Shown here piece after piece: positions 18,396-28,339 of a stretch of 63,804 bases of DNA. The notes under the pieces were generated by a model, which worked only from the letters and a program-made list of their open reading frames with translations, made no database searches and was not told where the DNA came from. Location of the stretch: NCBI GenBank assembly GCA_034716155.1, contig JAYEFR010000095.1, forward strand, positions 1 to 63,804, written 5' to 3'. Positions within the stretch are counted from its first letter, which is position 1. Each line of letters starts with the position of its first letter. The stretch is from JAGGYK01 sp034716155. GTDB lineage: Bacteria > Desulfobacterota > Desulfomonilia > UBA1062. The position numbers and the translations under genes are program-made.

Positions 18396-19415
18396 TTACT
18401 CGAAAGCTATATCTCCCTTGGGCCTGCCCCAGCGTTTGTGTGCCCAAAACCACTGATCAGGATAAAGCCGGATGTATTTTTCTATCAGATCAAGAAAGAT
18501 TTTTACGTAGTAGGTGTAGGTTTCCTCTTTATCTTGAAGAGGTGTTACCTCGATAGGGTCTTCTATGTGCAGGCGATAATTCCGACCCTCCTGAGTCAGG
18601 AATGCTCCAACCACCGGGACATGCCCGCTCATGGCAATGTTAACCGGGAAATACGGAGTAAAGGCCGGGTGCCCCATAAACTCGGCGATAATACCTTTGG
18701 TGTGGCTGAGATTTCGGTCGAATATAAAGGCTACCATCTCCCCGCGGGCTATTATATCACTTATCAACTGGGTACTTGATGAACTGTCGTATATCGTCCC
18801 GACACCATAACGGTTCCTGCACTCCACCACGTAACGATCAAAATCTTTCTGGTTCCGTGCGATCAGGCTGATTTTGCCGAATCTCCTGAGATACCCGCAG
18901 AGCAGTTCACAGTTCCCAAGATGGGCGGTAAGAATAAGGGCTCCTTTCCCTTTACCGGCGATTGACCTGATCTTTTTCTCACAGGCGGGATCAACAAGCA
19001 CCTTGAATTCAGAGGATTCCTTTCGGTAGGAAAAGTAATAAAAATCCATCATACACGTTAATATACTCTTAAGAGATTCCCGACAAATACGGGTCTTTTC
19101 TCTTCTGGGAATAGTGTTAGCAAAGACGAGATCGAGGTTGTTCAGCCCCTTCTGGCGGCTCGATGGAATCAAGTTATACCATAGGGAGCCCACACCTCTT
19201 GCAAGGTCCAGTAGAACTCCACGGGGCATGCGGCGCCATATAGCAAGCGCGGGAGGGGTCAGCACTTCACCAACCGACCATAGAATATTTCGCAGGCTTT
19301 TCCTAAGGCGGCGTTTAAAAGGGCGGTTGTTAGTAATACTTAATTTTGAAGGAGCGATATTCCTTTTCTCCTTTACAGTGATTTTTACTATCCTCCCGAT
19401 TCTGCTTGCCCACAT
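18396..19415 (-). CDS. Lipid A lauroyl/myristoyl acyltransferase homologue
   Basis: A 339-residue LpxL/HtrB-family acyltransferase, which adds a secondary acyl chain to lipid A precursors at the inner membrane. The catalytic H-x4-E motif is seen as ILTAHLGNCELL, followed by LIARNQKDFD, FIFDRN and GHPAFTPYFPV, typical family blocks. The first 40 residues are unusually basic (KRRLRKSLRN) and may be an extension. The ATG has only a weak ribosome site. The gene is monocistronic and surrounded by repeats. A related acyltransferase role, such as in glycolipid synthesis, is possible. Confidence 0.82.
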   Translation of the reverse strand: MWASRIGRIVKITVKEKRNIAPSKLSITNNRPFKRRLRKSLRNILWSVGEVLTPPALAIWRRMPRGVLLDLARGVGSLWYNLIPSSRQKGLNNLDLVFANTIPRREKTRICRESLKSILTCMMDFYYFSYRKESSEFKVLVDPACEKKIRSIAGKGKGALILTAHLGNCELLCGYLRRFGKISLIARNQKDFDRYVVECRNRYGVGTIYDSSSSTQLISDIIARGEMVAFIFDRNLSHTKGIIAEFMGHPAFTPYFPVNIAMSGHVPVVGAFLTQEGRNYRLHIEDPIEVTPLQDKEETYTYYVKIFLDLIEKYIRLYPDQWFWAHKRWGRPKGDIAFE

Positions 19416-19533
19416 TTTACCTGTGTTTAGGCTATGAAGGTCGCAGATCTGAATCCTGCCGGGGGCACTTGGAAGACCTGGATCTTATGTCCCTTGGTTT
19501 CTTCTTCTCCTTGTGATGTCAGATATTTTAACC

Positions 19534-20427
19534 CTAACTTGATACCATTTCTTCTATAATCTCTTTGACAGGTTTGATTTCTTTAATAAGAGCGCCCACC
19601 TGACCAGAGCCTGCCGGGAAGAGATCAAAATCTCCGCTGTTCCAGGCCTGAGGGGCGTTCATCATATTATATTCTTGAGTAAGGTCTGCATCCGGATTAT
19701 CCATCTTCTCCTTGAGTTTGGGGTTTATGATAACCCGCATACGCATATTTCCTAGAGGAAGCAGCGTGGTACTGCCATCATTGCAGTTAATGATGGCTTC
19801 CTTCCATTCCTTAGGGGCAGGGCTTTCATCAGAGGCTAAGAAACGTGTGCCGATCTGTACCCCCTGAGCGCCTAAAGCCAGGGCAGCACGGTATCCCCTG
19901 GAGTCGGCGATACCTCCAGCGGCAATCACCGGGATATCTACATGATCCACCACCAAAGGGACGAGGATCATGGTCGTGCATTCAAGATTATTAGAACGAA
20001 GACCTCCCGCCTCCAATCCTGAAACACCCAGTCCATCCACACCGGCATCTGCAGCCTTTATGGAATAGGGGAGGGAAAGAACATTATGAATCCCCTTCAT
20101 CCCCAGGGCATGGATGTGCGGATAGATACGCTTTGGAGACCCTGCTGAAGTAGTGACGATTTTTACCCCTGCGTCTGCGAGTATATCGAGGATGTCTTGA
20201 TTTGCAGGATTCATAATCATGAGGTTTGCCCCGAAGGGCTTATTAGTCAACTCTTTGACATTGTCTACCAGACTCTTTGCCTCTTCTGGGTTGCTGAAAC
20301 CCATAGCCAGCATTCCAAACGCCCCAGCCTCGCAAATAGCTGCCACCAGTCTTGGATTGTTCATGGCACCAATAGGCCCCTGAATAATGGGGTAACGACA
20401 TCCTAGCATATCCAGTAATTTAGACAT
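19534..20427 (-). CDS. FMN-dependent nitronate monooxygenase/FabK-like
   Basis: A 297-residue TIM-barrel flavoprotein of the nitronate monooxygenase / enoyl-ACP reductase II family. The N-terminus YPIIQGPIGAM and the phosphate-binding loop AAGGIADSRGY with GAQGVQIGTRF are clear. The usual active-site motif GxEAGGHxG is altered to GLEAGGLRSNN, so the catalytic histidine is missing. That argues against classic nitronate monooxygenase activity; an enoyl reductase or a different oxidoreductase remains possible. An AGGAGGG-type site precedes the ATG. Flanked by repeat-rich DNA downstream of rlmB's promoter region. Confidence 0.8.
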   Translation of the reverse strand: MSKLLDMLGCRYPIIQGPIGAMNNPRLVAAICEAGAFGMLAMGFSNPEEAKSLVDNVKELTNKPFGANLMIMNPANQDILDILADAGVKIVTTSAGSPKRIYPHIHALGMKGIHNVLSLPYSIKAADAGVDGLGVSGLEAGGLRSNNLECTTMILVPLVVDHVDIPVIAAGGIADSRGYRAALALGAQGVQIGTRFLASDESPAPKEWKEAIINCNDGSTTLLPLGNMRMRVIINPKLKEKMDNPDADLTQEYNMMNAPQAWNSGDFDLFPAGSGQVGALIKEIKPVKEIIEEMVSS

Positions 20428-20551
20428 ATAAAAACCCTCCCAGTTGAAATAATTTAAATTTATATTTCTTACTTGTCAGATCTAAGCATAAAAGGAACAT
20501 CTAGGATAGTCAAGTATACAAATTTTGCTATAGAATCTTACATCCACTTGA

Positions 20552-20850
20552 GATCATATAAGCCCGCATGAGCGCGTGGCAGGTACAACCAAGCATGAAA
20601 ATGGCAATCAGATTCAGAAAAGCAAGACTTCTTTACCACAGAGATCACAGAGGACAAAAGGGTTTGTTTTTTTATCCAATCGGGAAAAGATTGGTTCTTA
20701 AAGAGGGTTCATGATTTTTGTTTACCGGTGTTTACCGGCAAGCAGAAAAATATTTTTTCTGCGAGCTCTGTGGCCTCTGTGGTAGACCATAAATCCAGAC
20801 AAATGCCCATAACCATTTTCATATAAGCGCGCACAACGAAAGATGAAAAT
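20552..20850. repeat. Composite repeat A-B-A
   Basis: An A palindrome (20552-20601, CATATAAGCCCGCATGAGCG to AACCAAGCATGAAAA) is followed by a B core (20610-20815, with CCACAGAGATCACAGAGGAC and CTGTGGCCTCTGTGGTAGAC) and a second A unit (20816-20850). It is an inverted copy of the array at 15141-15442. The rest of the gap to 21018 is low-complexity (repeated TTAACTCTTTACTC-type runs); no gene is seen. Confidence 0.75.
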
Positions 20851-21018
20851 ATATGCTATTTTCTCCCTGAATCTGTAAAATCGTGAGGCAATCGTGAAGC
20901 TAAAACTGTTACCTATGTCTTGACCTGTTCACCTGTTCACTCTCACTCTTTAACTCTTAACTCTTTACTCTTTACTATTCACTGATTACTTTCATATAGA
21001 TATATTCAGGAGGTATGA

Positions 21019-21723
21019 ATGGAGATTATATATGGTCTGAATCCGATAAAAGAGGCACTTAATGCAAATAGCCGTGAATTTTTTGATGTTGTTGCGTGCA
21101 AACCCCGCTATAGGGATATAGCAGGAGTTGCTGGAGGGATACCGGTACATGAAGTTACAAAAAGAGAACTTGATAAGATAACCGGTACAAAGGGCCATCA
21201 GGGGGTTGCGGCAAGGGTCTCTGGTTATAGATATACAACCCTGGAGGATGTAGCTACGCTTAATGTTATTGTTCTTTTAGATTCTGTGGAGGATCCTCAA
21301 AACCTGGGGGCCATTATCAGGTCTGCGCATGCACTGGCCGGATCTGGTATTATTATTCCGGCTAAAAGGGCGGCATCTGTAACGCCCTCTGTTCTCAAGG
21401 CATCTGCTGGTGCTACAGAATATACCAAGATTGCACGTGTACCAAATCTTAGGATGGCAGCCAAGGTATTAAAGGGACAAGGTTTCTGGCTTGTAGGTCT
21501 GGAAGCTGAAAAAGGGGAACAAATAGGAAAGATTCCAACCTTTGAGAGATTGGGTGTTGTGCTTGGAGGAGAGGATGCAGGTATAAGGTCTGGAATGCGA
21601 AGTGAGATAGATGTGGTGGCCCATATCCCTATGAAAACCGCTTTCAACTCTCTTAATGTCGCTTCAAGTGCTGCTATTGCCATGTATGAGTTGGTCACAA
21701 GGAGGGCTTCAAACAAGGCTTAG
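21019..21723 (+). CDS. rlmB: 23S rRNA 2'-O-methyltransferase RlmB/TrmH family
   Basis: A 234-residue SpoU-type RNA methyltransferase. The N-terminal substrate-binding domain (about 1-75) starts with YGLNPIKEAL. The C-terminal SPOUT knot domain has motif 1 LLDSVEDPQNLGAIIRSAHA (Asn/Arg catalytic region), motif 2 VVLGGEDAGIR and motif 3 MKTAFNSLNVASSAAIAMYE. RlmB methylates G2251 in 23S rRNA; this is the best match, though other TrmH-family targets cannot be excluded. AGGAGG lies 5 bp before the ATG. Monocistronic, bounded by repeats on both sides. Confidence 0.88.
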   Translation: MEIIYGLNPIKEALNANSREFFDVVACKPRYRDIAGVAGGIPVHEVTKRELDKITGTKGHQGVAARVSGYRYTTLEDVATLNVIVLLDSVEDPQNLGAIIRSAHALAGSGIIIPAKRAASVTPSVLKASAGATEYTKIARVPNLRMAAKVLKGQGFWLVGLEAEKGEQIGKIPTFERLGVVLGGEDAGIRSGMRSEIDVVAHIPMKTAFNSLNVASSAAIAMYELVTRRASNKA

Positions 21724-21774
21724 GACGTATTAGTAGGCGATGTAAGCAAGAGAGAGTGCCCGCATACCGAGAAT

Positions 21775-21960
21775 ATTTTCACCCCTGGCTTTGCCTGCTG
21801 TGCATGTATGAAGGTTTATATGAAAATAGGGGTCAGGGATCGGGGGTCAGTTTTCAGGGATGGATATTTCTCTTCGCCCGAGCATGTTTTTATGCTTTCC
21901 GCCTGCCATGGGCGGAGCGGATGTGGTCGCTAGGACATGGTGGTCTATATAAAATTGGGT
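21775..21960. repeat. A palindrome plus D-type core
   Basis: A reverse-oriented A element at 21775-21827 (TTTTCACCCCTGG to GGTTTATATGAAAA) is followed by the D motif GGGGTCAGGGATCGGGGGTC and an imperfect hairpin (CCGCCTGCCATGGGCGG). It ends with a TATATAAAA boundary near 21950. It lies in the gap between the convergent rlmB and pilC genes. Confidence 0.6.
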
Positions 21961-21974
21961 AAGGCCTGATTTTA

Positions 21975-23168
21975 CTATATGTGCCCTGCCATCTGGAATA
22001 TGGGTAAATACATGGATACCACAACCCCGCCTATAATACCGCCTAAGAATACTATAAGCAAAGGTTCGAGCATAGATGTAAGTCCGGTTACAGCAGTGTC
22101 TACTTCCTCGTCGTAGAAGTCGGCTATCTTTGTCAACATTTGGTCAAGTGCGCCAGTTGCCTCACCTACAGAGACCATTTGGACTACCATGTCAGGGAAA
22201 ATTCCAGCTTTCCCAAGGGGGTCAGCTATGGATTTGCCTTCGCTTATGGATTTACGGACAGCCAGAATGGCTTCTTCTACAATCTTATTGCCGGAAGTCC
22301 TGGATGTAATGTTTAGACCATCCATTATTGGTACACCGGAAGATGTCATAGTGCCAAGGGTCCTGGTAAACTTTGCTACAGCAACCTTTTTTAGTAATGA
22401 TCCGAATACGGGTAATTTTAATGCTATATTATCCAGGAAATATTTACCTTTTTCCTTGGATTTGATCCATTTAAAGGCAATAATTAACAATATAATAACC
22501 CCTATCAAGTGTAGTGTGTAATGACGGAAAAAATTACTTGCATCTACAATAAATTGTGTAGGAGCAGGCAGTGCTGCGCCAAATTGAGAAAACATATCCT
22601 GGAACGTAGGTATCACAAATATCATCAGTATGGCTATTACAGCAACGGCCACAAGCAGGACAACTGTCGGGTACATCATAGCACTTTTGACCTTTCTCTT
22701 TAGGGCATCAGCCTTTTCCATGTACTGTGCAAGTCGATTCAGAATTACATCAAGCACACCGCCTATCTCTCCGGCTGCGACCATGTTTACAAAGAGATCA
22801 TCGAAAACAGAAGGGTGTTTTTTTAATGCGTCTGCAAACGTAGTACCCCCTTCCACATCTTGCTTAATCTCTGTGAGGATCTTTTTGAATGTAGGGTTTG
22901 CCTGCTGGTTTCCAAGTATGGTCAGGCATTGTACAAGTGGAAGACCTGCATCGATCATAGTGGCGAATTGTCTTGTAAGTAATACAATCTCTGATGTTGT
23001 AACCTTTTTCTGGAATAAGACGATCTCTTTTGGCCTTGCCTTTATTTTTATAGGGGATATGCGCTGGCGTCTTAATATCAGATTAACAGCTGCTTTATTT
23101 TGCGCCGTAACCTCCCCTTTTTTTATATTACCGTCTATGGATCTTCCTTCCCATACGAATACCGCCAT
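21975..23168 (-). CDS. pilC: Type IV pilus inner membrane protein PilC
   Basis: A 397-residue GspF/PilC platform protein. Two repeated T2SSF domains (about 65-190 and 270-392) each end in membrane segments (YPTVVLLVAVAVIAILMIFV near 170; LLIVFLGGIIGGVVVSMYLP at the C-terminus). It anchors the PilB and PilT motors in the inner membrane. AGGAG lies 7 bp before the ATG. It is the third gene of the pilB-pilT-pilC run, starting 3 bp after pilT; no pilin gene is in the window. Confidence 0.95.
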   Translation of the reverse strand: MAVFVWEGRSIDGNIKKGEVTAQNKAAVNLILRRQRISPIKIKARPKEIVLFQKKVTTSEIVLLTRQFATMIDAGLPLVQCLTILGNQQANPTFKKILTEIKQDVEGGTTFADALKKHPSVFDDLFVNMVAAGEIGGVLDVILNRLAQYMEKADALKRKVKSAMMYPTVVLLVAVAVIAILMIFVIPTFQDMFSQFGAALPAPTQFIVDASNFFRHYTLHLIGVIILLIIAFKWIKSKEKGKYFLDNIALKLPVFGSLLKKVAVAKFTRTLGTMTSSGVPIMDGLNITSRTSGNKIVEEAILAVRKSISEGKSIADPLGKAGIFPDMVVQMVSVGEATGALDQMLTKIADFYDEEVDTAVTGLTSMLEPLLIVFLGGIIGGVVVSMYLPIFQMAGHI

Positions 23169-23171
23169 AAT

Positions 23172-24272
23172 CTATCTCCTCTCCCCGACATTGAGATTTT
23201 GCTGTCCATGTGACGAGGCTATTACTTGTTTGAGTTCTTCTGGGTCAGTAGACCACCCAAGTGCATCGTCTAGGGATATTAGTTTGCGTATAAACAGGCT
23301 ATAGAGTGATTGATTCATTGTCTGCATCCCGTATTTTTTCTGGCCTACCTGCATCTGAGAATATATCTGATGGATCTTATTTTCCCTTATTAGATTTCTT
23401 ATAGCAGGTGTAGATATCATCAGTTCTGCACCTAAGGTTCTCCCCTTACCATCCAACCTGGGGAGAAGTTGCTGAGCTACCACTGCCTCTAAGACAAAGG
23501 AAAGCTGCGCCCTTACCTGCGATTGTTGGTAAGCAGGGAAGGCATCTATTATCCGGTTGACAGTCTGGACTGCGGAATTGGTATGTAAGGTCGCAAGGAC
23601 AAGGTGCCCTGTTTCTGCTACGGTCAGGGCTGCTTGCATGGTTTCCAGATCCCGCATCTCGCCGATAAGTACCACATCCGGGTCCTGACGCAGTATATAT
23701 TTTAAGGCATTTGAGAACCCTTTTGTATCTGACCCTATTTCCCTCTGGTTTACAATACAACCCTTATGTTTGTGTACAAACTCAATGGGGTCTTCTATTG
23801 TTATTATGTGTCCATGACGTTCAGCGTTTATCTTGTCAAGCATTGCAGCAAGTGAAGTGGATTTGCCACATCCTGTGGGACCTGTGACAAGGACAAGTCC
23901 TCTAGGAAGTAGTGTTAGGTTATTTACACTACCAGGAAGGCCTAACTGTTCTATGGACATGATTTTATAGGGTATCATCCTGAATGCCCCGGCTGTTGCC
24001 CCCCTCTGTAGAAATATATTAGCTCGAAAGCGGGCAATCCCCTTTATACCAAACGAGAGATCCAGTTCGTGGTTTTCCTCAAAATGGTGCTTTTGTGCAT
24101 CTGTAAGGATGGAGTAGCATATTTTCTTTGTGTCTTGGGGAGAAAGTGGCTCCATGTCTAAAGGATATAATGATCCCCTTACCCTCATCTGGGGAGGGGC
24201 CCCGGTAGTAATATGAAGGTCAGATGCCTCTTTTTCTACCATCATTTTTAATAATTCATGGATACTTAACAT
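23172..24272 (-). CDS. pilT: Type IV pilus retraction ATPase PilT
   Basis: About 366 residues from ATG at 24272, chosen because TTAGGAG lies upstream; an in-frame TTG at 24290 is less likely. Walker A GPTGCGKST, the Asp box EDPIEFVH, Walker B VVLIGEMRD and the His box ETGHLVLATLHTN are complete. The PilT-specific AIRNLIRENKIHQI motif and C-terminal retraction region identify it as PilT rather than PilB or PilU. It should drive twitching or pilus retraction. Confidence 0.94.
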   Translation of the reverse strand: MLSIHELLKMMVEKEASDLHITTGAPPQMRVRGSLYPLDMEPLSPQDTKKICYSILTDAQKHHFEENHELDLSFGIKGIARFRANIFLQRGATAGAFRMIPYKIMSIEQLGLPGSVNNLTLLPRGLVLVTGPTGCGKSTSLAAMLDKINAERHGHIITIEDPIEFVHKHKGCIVNQREIGSDTKGFSNALKYILRQDPDVVLIGEMRDLETMQAALTVAETGHLVLATLHTNSAVQTVNRIIDAFPAYQQSQVRAQLSFVLEAVVAQQLLPRLDGKGRTLGAELMISTPAIRNLIRENKIHQIYSQMQVGQKKYGMQTMNQSLYSLFIRKLISLDDALGWSTDPEELKQVIASSHGQQNLNVGERR

Positions 24273-24286
24273 TTGTATTCTCCTAA

Positions 24287-25996
24287 TCAATCAGCTATAG
24301 TGGTCCTTAATATTTCTGAAACACTAGTTGTACCTTCAGCTACCTTACTTAAGCCGCTTTGTCTCAAAGTCTCCATACCCTCTTCGATGGCCTCTTTTTT
24401 TAGTTCGGATTCGGAAGCGCCCATTAGAATTAGATCCTTCATCTTTTCTGTTATTGGCATGACCTCGTAGAGTGCTATTCTTCCTTTGAATCCTGTATTT
24501 CCGCACACAGGACATCCATTACCCTTGTAGCACACCATATCTTGGGCTTTTTGAGGGTCCACACCCATCTGTATCAAGGTTTCTTTTGATACATTGTCTT
24601 TCACTTTGCACTCAGCGCAAATTTTTCTCGCAAGCCTTTGTGCTACTACGAGATTTACCGAGGAGGCAACAAGAAATGGTTCTATACCCATATTGAGCAA
24701 TCTGTTTATAGTAGAAGGGGCATCATTGGTATGTAGTGTGGAGAGTACAAGATGACCTGTAAGCGCAGCTTTGATAGCGATTTCAGCTGTCTCAAAATCC
24801 CTTATCTCTCCAACCATGATGATGTCAGGATCCTGCCTTAGGAAAGATCTCAGTGCTGCAGCAAAGGTAAGGCCGATTTCTTCATGCATATGTACTTGAT
24901 TTATCCCTGTCAGGTCATATTCTACAGGGTCTTCTGCAGTGGAAATGTTTCTCTCTGTTGTGTTAAGTTCAGTAAGCGATGAATAAAGGGTGGTTGTTTT
25001 TCCGGATCCAGTAGGGCCAGTTACCAGAACCATGCCCCAGGGTTTATATATGGCCTCTTTAAATTTTTTCAGGGAATCTTCCTCGAATCCAAGTTTGGTC
25101 ATGTCAAGTTGGAGACTGGATTTATCAAGTATTCTTAAGACTATCTTTTCACCAAAGAGGGTGGGTAGTACTGATACACGGAATTCGACCTCTTTCCCGC
25201 CCTCTATTTTTAGTTTTATTCTTCCGTCCTGAGGTAGCCTACGTTCAGCTATATCCAGTTTGGACATGATTTTTATTCTGGAGATTACAGCATTTTTTAG
25301 ACGCAAGGGAGGTTTCATTACTTCATGGAGCACCCCATCCAGTCTGAATCTAATCCTGAAGAGTTTTTCATAGGGTTCAATATGTAGGTCACTTGCACCT
25401 TTTTTTATGGCGTCTACTAAGAAAAGATTGACTAATTTTATCACGGGGGCTTGGTCAGCCTCTTTCTCAAGATCCCCTACGGACACCTCGTCCCCTGCGG
25501 CAGCTATCTCGACATCCCCTTCCATATCCTCCATATCACTTAAGGCAGTATCTAAGGTAGCAGACTGATCATAGAAGTGGTCAATTGCCCATTTCAGGGA
25601 ATCTTCCGAGGTAGCATATACCTCTATAGAATAACCGGTTAAGAATTTTAAGTCGTCCACTGCGAATATATTGGCGGGATCAGTCATTGCGACATTGAGA
25701 GTGGCTCCTTCTCTTTTAAATGGAATTGCCATGTATTTTTTGACTATATTGAGTGGAATAAGCCTTATCACATCAGGATCCGGTTCGATCTTTTTAAGTA
25801 TTACAGGTGGGACTCCATATTGCCTGGCTAAAAATTCCACAAGCTGTTCTTCACTAAGGTAGCCTAACTTAACCAGCTGTGAGCCTAGCCTCGATCCTGA
25901 ACCCCTTTGTGTCTTTTGCGCCTCGATAAGTTGATCTTGAGTTATTAAGGCATTTTTGACTAGTTTTTCGCCTAACAGTTCCTTTGCCATCGCCAT
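24287..25996 (-). CDS. pilB: Type IV pilus assembly ATPase PilB
   Basis: 569 residues. The N-terminal MshEN-type domain (about 1-150) resembles c-di-GMP-binding GspE-N regions. The C-terminal motor has Walker A GPTGSGKTT, EDPVEYDL, IIMVGEIRD and the tetracysteine zinc site CAECK and CPVCG. It powers pilus extension. MAMAK offers two starts; the second Met (25990) is better spaced from GAGAG. First gene of pilB-pilT-pilC, with about 200 bp of apparently empty sequence upstream. Confidence 0.95.
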   Translation of the reverse strand: MAMAKELLGEKLVKNALITQDQLIEAQKTQRGSGSRLGSQLVKLGYLSEEQLVEFLARQYGVPPVILKKIEPDPDVIRLIPLNIVKKYMAIPFKREGATLNVAMTDPANIFAVDDLKFLTGYSIEVYATSEDSLKWAIDHFYDQSATLDTALSDMEDMEGDVEIAAAGDEVSVGDLEKEADQAPVIKLVNLFLVDAIKKGASDLHIEPYEKLFRIRFRLDGVLHEVMKPPLRLKNAVISRIKIMSKLDIAERRLPQDGRIKLKIEGGKEVEFRVSVLPTLFGEKIVLRILDKSSLQLDMTKLGFEEDSLKKFKEAIYKPWGMVLVTGPTGSGKTTTLYSSLTELNTTERNISTAEDPVEYDLTGINQVHMHEEIGLTFAAALRSFLRQDPDIIMVGEIRDFETAEIAIKAALTGHLVLSTLHTNDAPSTINRLLNMGIEPFLVASSVNLVVAQRLARKICAECKVKDNVSKETLIQMGVDPQKAQDMVCYKGNGCPVCGNTGFKGRIALYEVMPITEKMKDLILMGASESELKKEAIEEGMETLRQSGLSKVAEGTTSVSEILRTTIAD

Positions 25997-26203
25997 CTCT
26001 CTGCAAACGTCTATCGGTAATAGAAGCTTCTGACTTTAATAAAGCCTATGATGATAATTATATATTATACAAACCTCAAATCTTCAGCCATCTTAGCCAT
26101 AGAATTAGGATAAATGCCAGCAGAATTCGGGAGGTCGGACTTATCCTACTTCTCTTTATGTTTTTGGTAAGGCCAATTTACCTCATTTAACTTTACTATA
26201 GAT

Positions 26204-26554
26204 TTAGGTGTCTTGATGTCCTTTTCTTTTGCGGATTTCATTTATGGAGACTACGCGACCTGAATCTGGGGTATCTAAGGATTGGTCTTTTCTTTTATCC
26301 TGTCTAGGATACTCTCTCTTTGTTGGGCTAGGAAGAGGAACAATCCGGATAGGAGTCCCCTTCATTGTGAAAGGGGTTCCATTGATATAATCATCCTTTA
26401 ATATCCAGGTCATTTCTTGTGGCGGAAATCCGAGAAATAGCAGCCTTATCTGGTACCATCTTGGTTTTATATCTGCCTCTATACCCTCTACCCTTACATA
26501 GACACTTGGCTTATTATCTATATGTATAGCTGCTATATCCCCTATCTTGAGCAT
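26204..26554 (-). CDS. Conserved-looking hypothetical protein
   Basis: A 116-residue soluble protein that I do not recognise as a named family. It starts MLKIGDIAAIHIDNKP, contains a compact predicted beta-rich section (YVRVEGIEADIKPRWYQIRL, WILKDDYINGTPFTMKGTP) and ends in a basic, polar tail (RKRKGHQDT). The motif pattern suggests a small beta-barrel domain. It lies upstream of pilB on the same strand with about 210 bp between, so it may or may not share regulation with the pilus motor genes. Confidence 0.6.
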   Translation of the reverse strand: MLKIGDIAAIHIDNKPSVYVRVEGIEADIKPRWYQIRLLFLGFPPQEMTWILKDDYINGTPFTMKGTPIRIVPLPSPTKREYPRQDKRKDQSLDTPDSGRVVSINEIRKRKGHQDT

Positions 26555-26607
26555 ATAATATTTATATCATATCGAGGATATGATAGCAATATATTAGGTA
26601 CTGGGGC

Positions 26608-26800
26608 AATTTATATGAAAACAAGGGTCAGGGACCGGGGGTCAGTTTGAGATGAGAGAAGACGGGGGAATGGAATATTGTTTCATTGGTTTTATTAGTT
26701 TGATTGGTTTATGTAAAGACAGGAACAAAGGCACAGAATTTTGTAGGGGCCTTTTGCCATCATCGGCCCGTTCAGGGGAAATATGCCCTACATTCCTGAG
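26608..26800. repeat. D-type repeat and flanking degenerate sequence
   Basis: The boundary TTTATATGAAAA (26610-26621) is followed by AGGGTCAGGGACCGGGGGTC, a D-family copy. A TTGTAGGGGCC...CATCATCGGCCC segment (26740-26770) follows, which recurs inverted at 33551-33570. This is most of the 430 bp gap between the hypothetical gene and the tRNAs; no coding sequence is supported. Confidence 0.55.
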
Positions 26801-26982
26801 AGATATATGAACTAATTTTCCATTATCATAATTTCTATTTTCATCATTTCCGTCCGCCATGGGAGTTTAACAGCATAATATTCTATTTGAGGTAACCCAC
26901 TTAAGAGAAGTCAAGGACTCAATGGGTTTATCTCAATAAATTCACTATGGGTTGGGAAAAATAGGCGGGAAATGAAAAAGTC

Positions 26983-27060
<78 letters not shown>

Positions 27061-27072
27061 GTACCAACTCAG

Positions 27073-27145
27073 TGAGCCAGGAGGGAATCGAACCCTCGGC
27101 CACCGGATTAAAAGTCCGATGCTCTACCATCTGAGCTACTGGCTC
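27073..27145 (-). tRNA. tRNA-Lys (TTT)
   Basis: On the - strand, acceptor GAGCCAG pairs with CTGGCTC, the anticodon loop is CTTTTAA (anticodon TTT), and the T-arm GAGGGTTCGATTCCCTC is intact. CCA is not encoded, unlike in the neighbouring tRNA-Glu. It lies 12 bp upstream of tRNA-Glu, so both are probably processed from one transcript. Confidence 0.96.
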
Positions 27146-27304
27146 AAAGCGGTATTTCTATCTCATGCTTGGGCAGAAATATCAAGGCTAAATCTATGGT
27201 CTCTCACGCTTAGAGATATCAGTTAAAATATATAGCCGCCTTTGGCGGATAGAGGTGCTTTGCTTACATACTTAAATATGATACCAAGAGATGGGGGATA
27301 ATTT

Positions 27305-28339
27305 ATGGATATTAATTTAGGGAATCTTCTACCTATAGTATCTTTTGTAGGTATAGTAGCCATTTCATGGGTGATAGGGATATTATTTCAGAGGAGGGTA
27401 GTCTCCTCCCTGCGGGGTCTTGCAAAAAAGACTGTCTGGCGATGGGATGATATAGTTATAGAGGCCTTTCCTAAGGTAATAGTCCTGTGGTTTATTATAG
27501 CAGGTGTCTCTGTGGCAAATCATATAGGAGAGATCCCTTATTCTATAAAGGGCCCTGTAGATAAGATACTCATAATATTGGTCATATTTACTTTTACCTG
27601 GGTCATACTAAAAATATCCACGGATCTTATCCGGAGCTACATGGATAGGCTTCAGGAAAGACTACCCACGACCTCTTTATTAATAAACTTCATCAGGGTA
27701 TCAATCTTGGTTCTTGGTGGGCTGATGATTATGCAAGCCCTTGGTATAGCTATAACCCCTATACTTACAACCTTGGGTATAGGAGGGTTGGCTGTGGCAT
27801 TAGCCCTGCAGCCTACTTTGTCTAATCTCTTTTCTGGTATACAGATTTTGGCCTCTAGACAGTTAAAGCCAGGGGATTATGTAAGGTTGGAGACAGGTGA
27901 CGAAGGATATGTTAATGACATTACCTGGAGGAATACTACTATAAGGACATTTGGGAATAATACTGTAGTGATCCCAAATTCAAAGCTGGCAGACAATATC
28001 ATCACAAATTATTACCTCCCTAAAAAGGAGATAGCTGTAAGGGTTCAGGTGGGGGTTAGTTATGCAAGCGACCTGGACAAGGTAGAGGATATTACCCTTG
28101 ATGTCGCGAGACAGGTAATGAAGGATGTGGCAAGATTAACAGCATTTGATCCTCTTATACGCTACCATACATTTAACTCTTCCAGCATAGACTTTACCGT
28201 TATCATGAGGGCCGGCGAAGTGGTAGACCGGTATCTTGTAAAGCACGAATTTATAAAACGTCTACATAAGAGATACAAAGAGGAGGGGATAGAGATTCCT
28301 TTTCCTATTACTACTGTCTATATGCATGATAATGATTGA
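27305..28339 (+). CDS. mscS: Small-conductance mechanosensitive channel (MscS)
   Basis: A 344-residue MscS-family channel that releases solutes on osmotic downshock. Several N-terminal TMs precede the pore helix TM3 (TLGIGGLAVALALQPTLSNL, near residues 155-180). The beta domain follows with PGDYVRLETGDEGYV and NTTIRTFGNNTVVIPN. GGGGGA lies before the ATG. The TGA stop lies inside the terminal inverted repeat of a 155 bp element, so that element sits exactly at the gene end. Confidence 0.93.
   Translation: MDINLGNLLPIVSFVGIVAISWVIGILFQRRVVSSLRGLAKKTVWRWDDIVIEAFPKVIVLWFIIAGVSVANHIGEIPYSIKGPVDKILIILVIFTFTWVILKISTDLIRSYMDRLQERLPTTSLLINFIRVSILVLGGLMIMQALGIAITPILTTLGIGGLAVALALQPTLSNLFSGIQILASRQLKPGDYVRLETGDEGYVNDITWRNTTIRTFGNNTVVIPNSKLADNIITNYYLPKKEIAVRVQVGVSYASDLDKVEDITLDVARQVMKDVARLTAFDPLIRYHTFNSSSIDFTVIMRAGEVVDRYLVKHEFIKRLHKRYKEEGIEIPFPITTVYMHDND

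Noticed and set aside
26642..26860. 72-codon - strand frame before the tRNAs
   Set aside because: It consists of repeat-derived and low-complexity sequence without a ribosome site.
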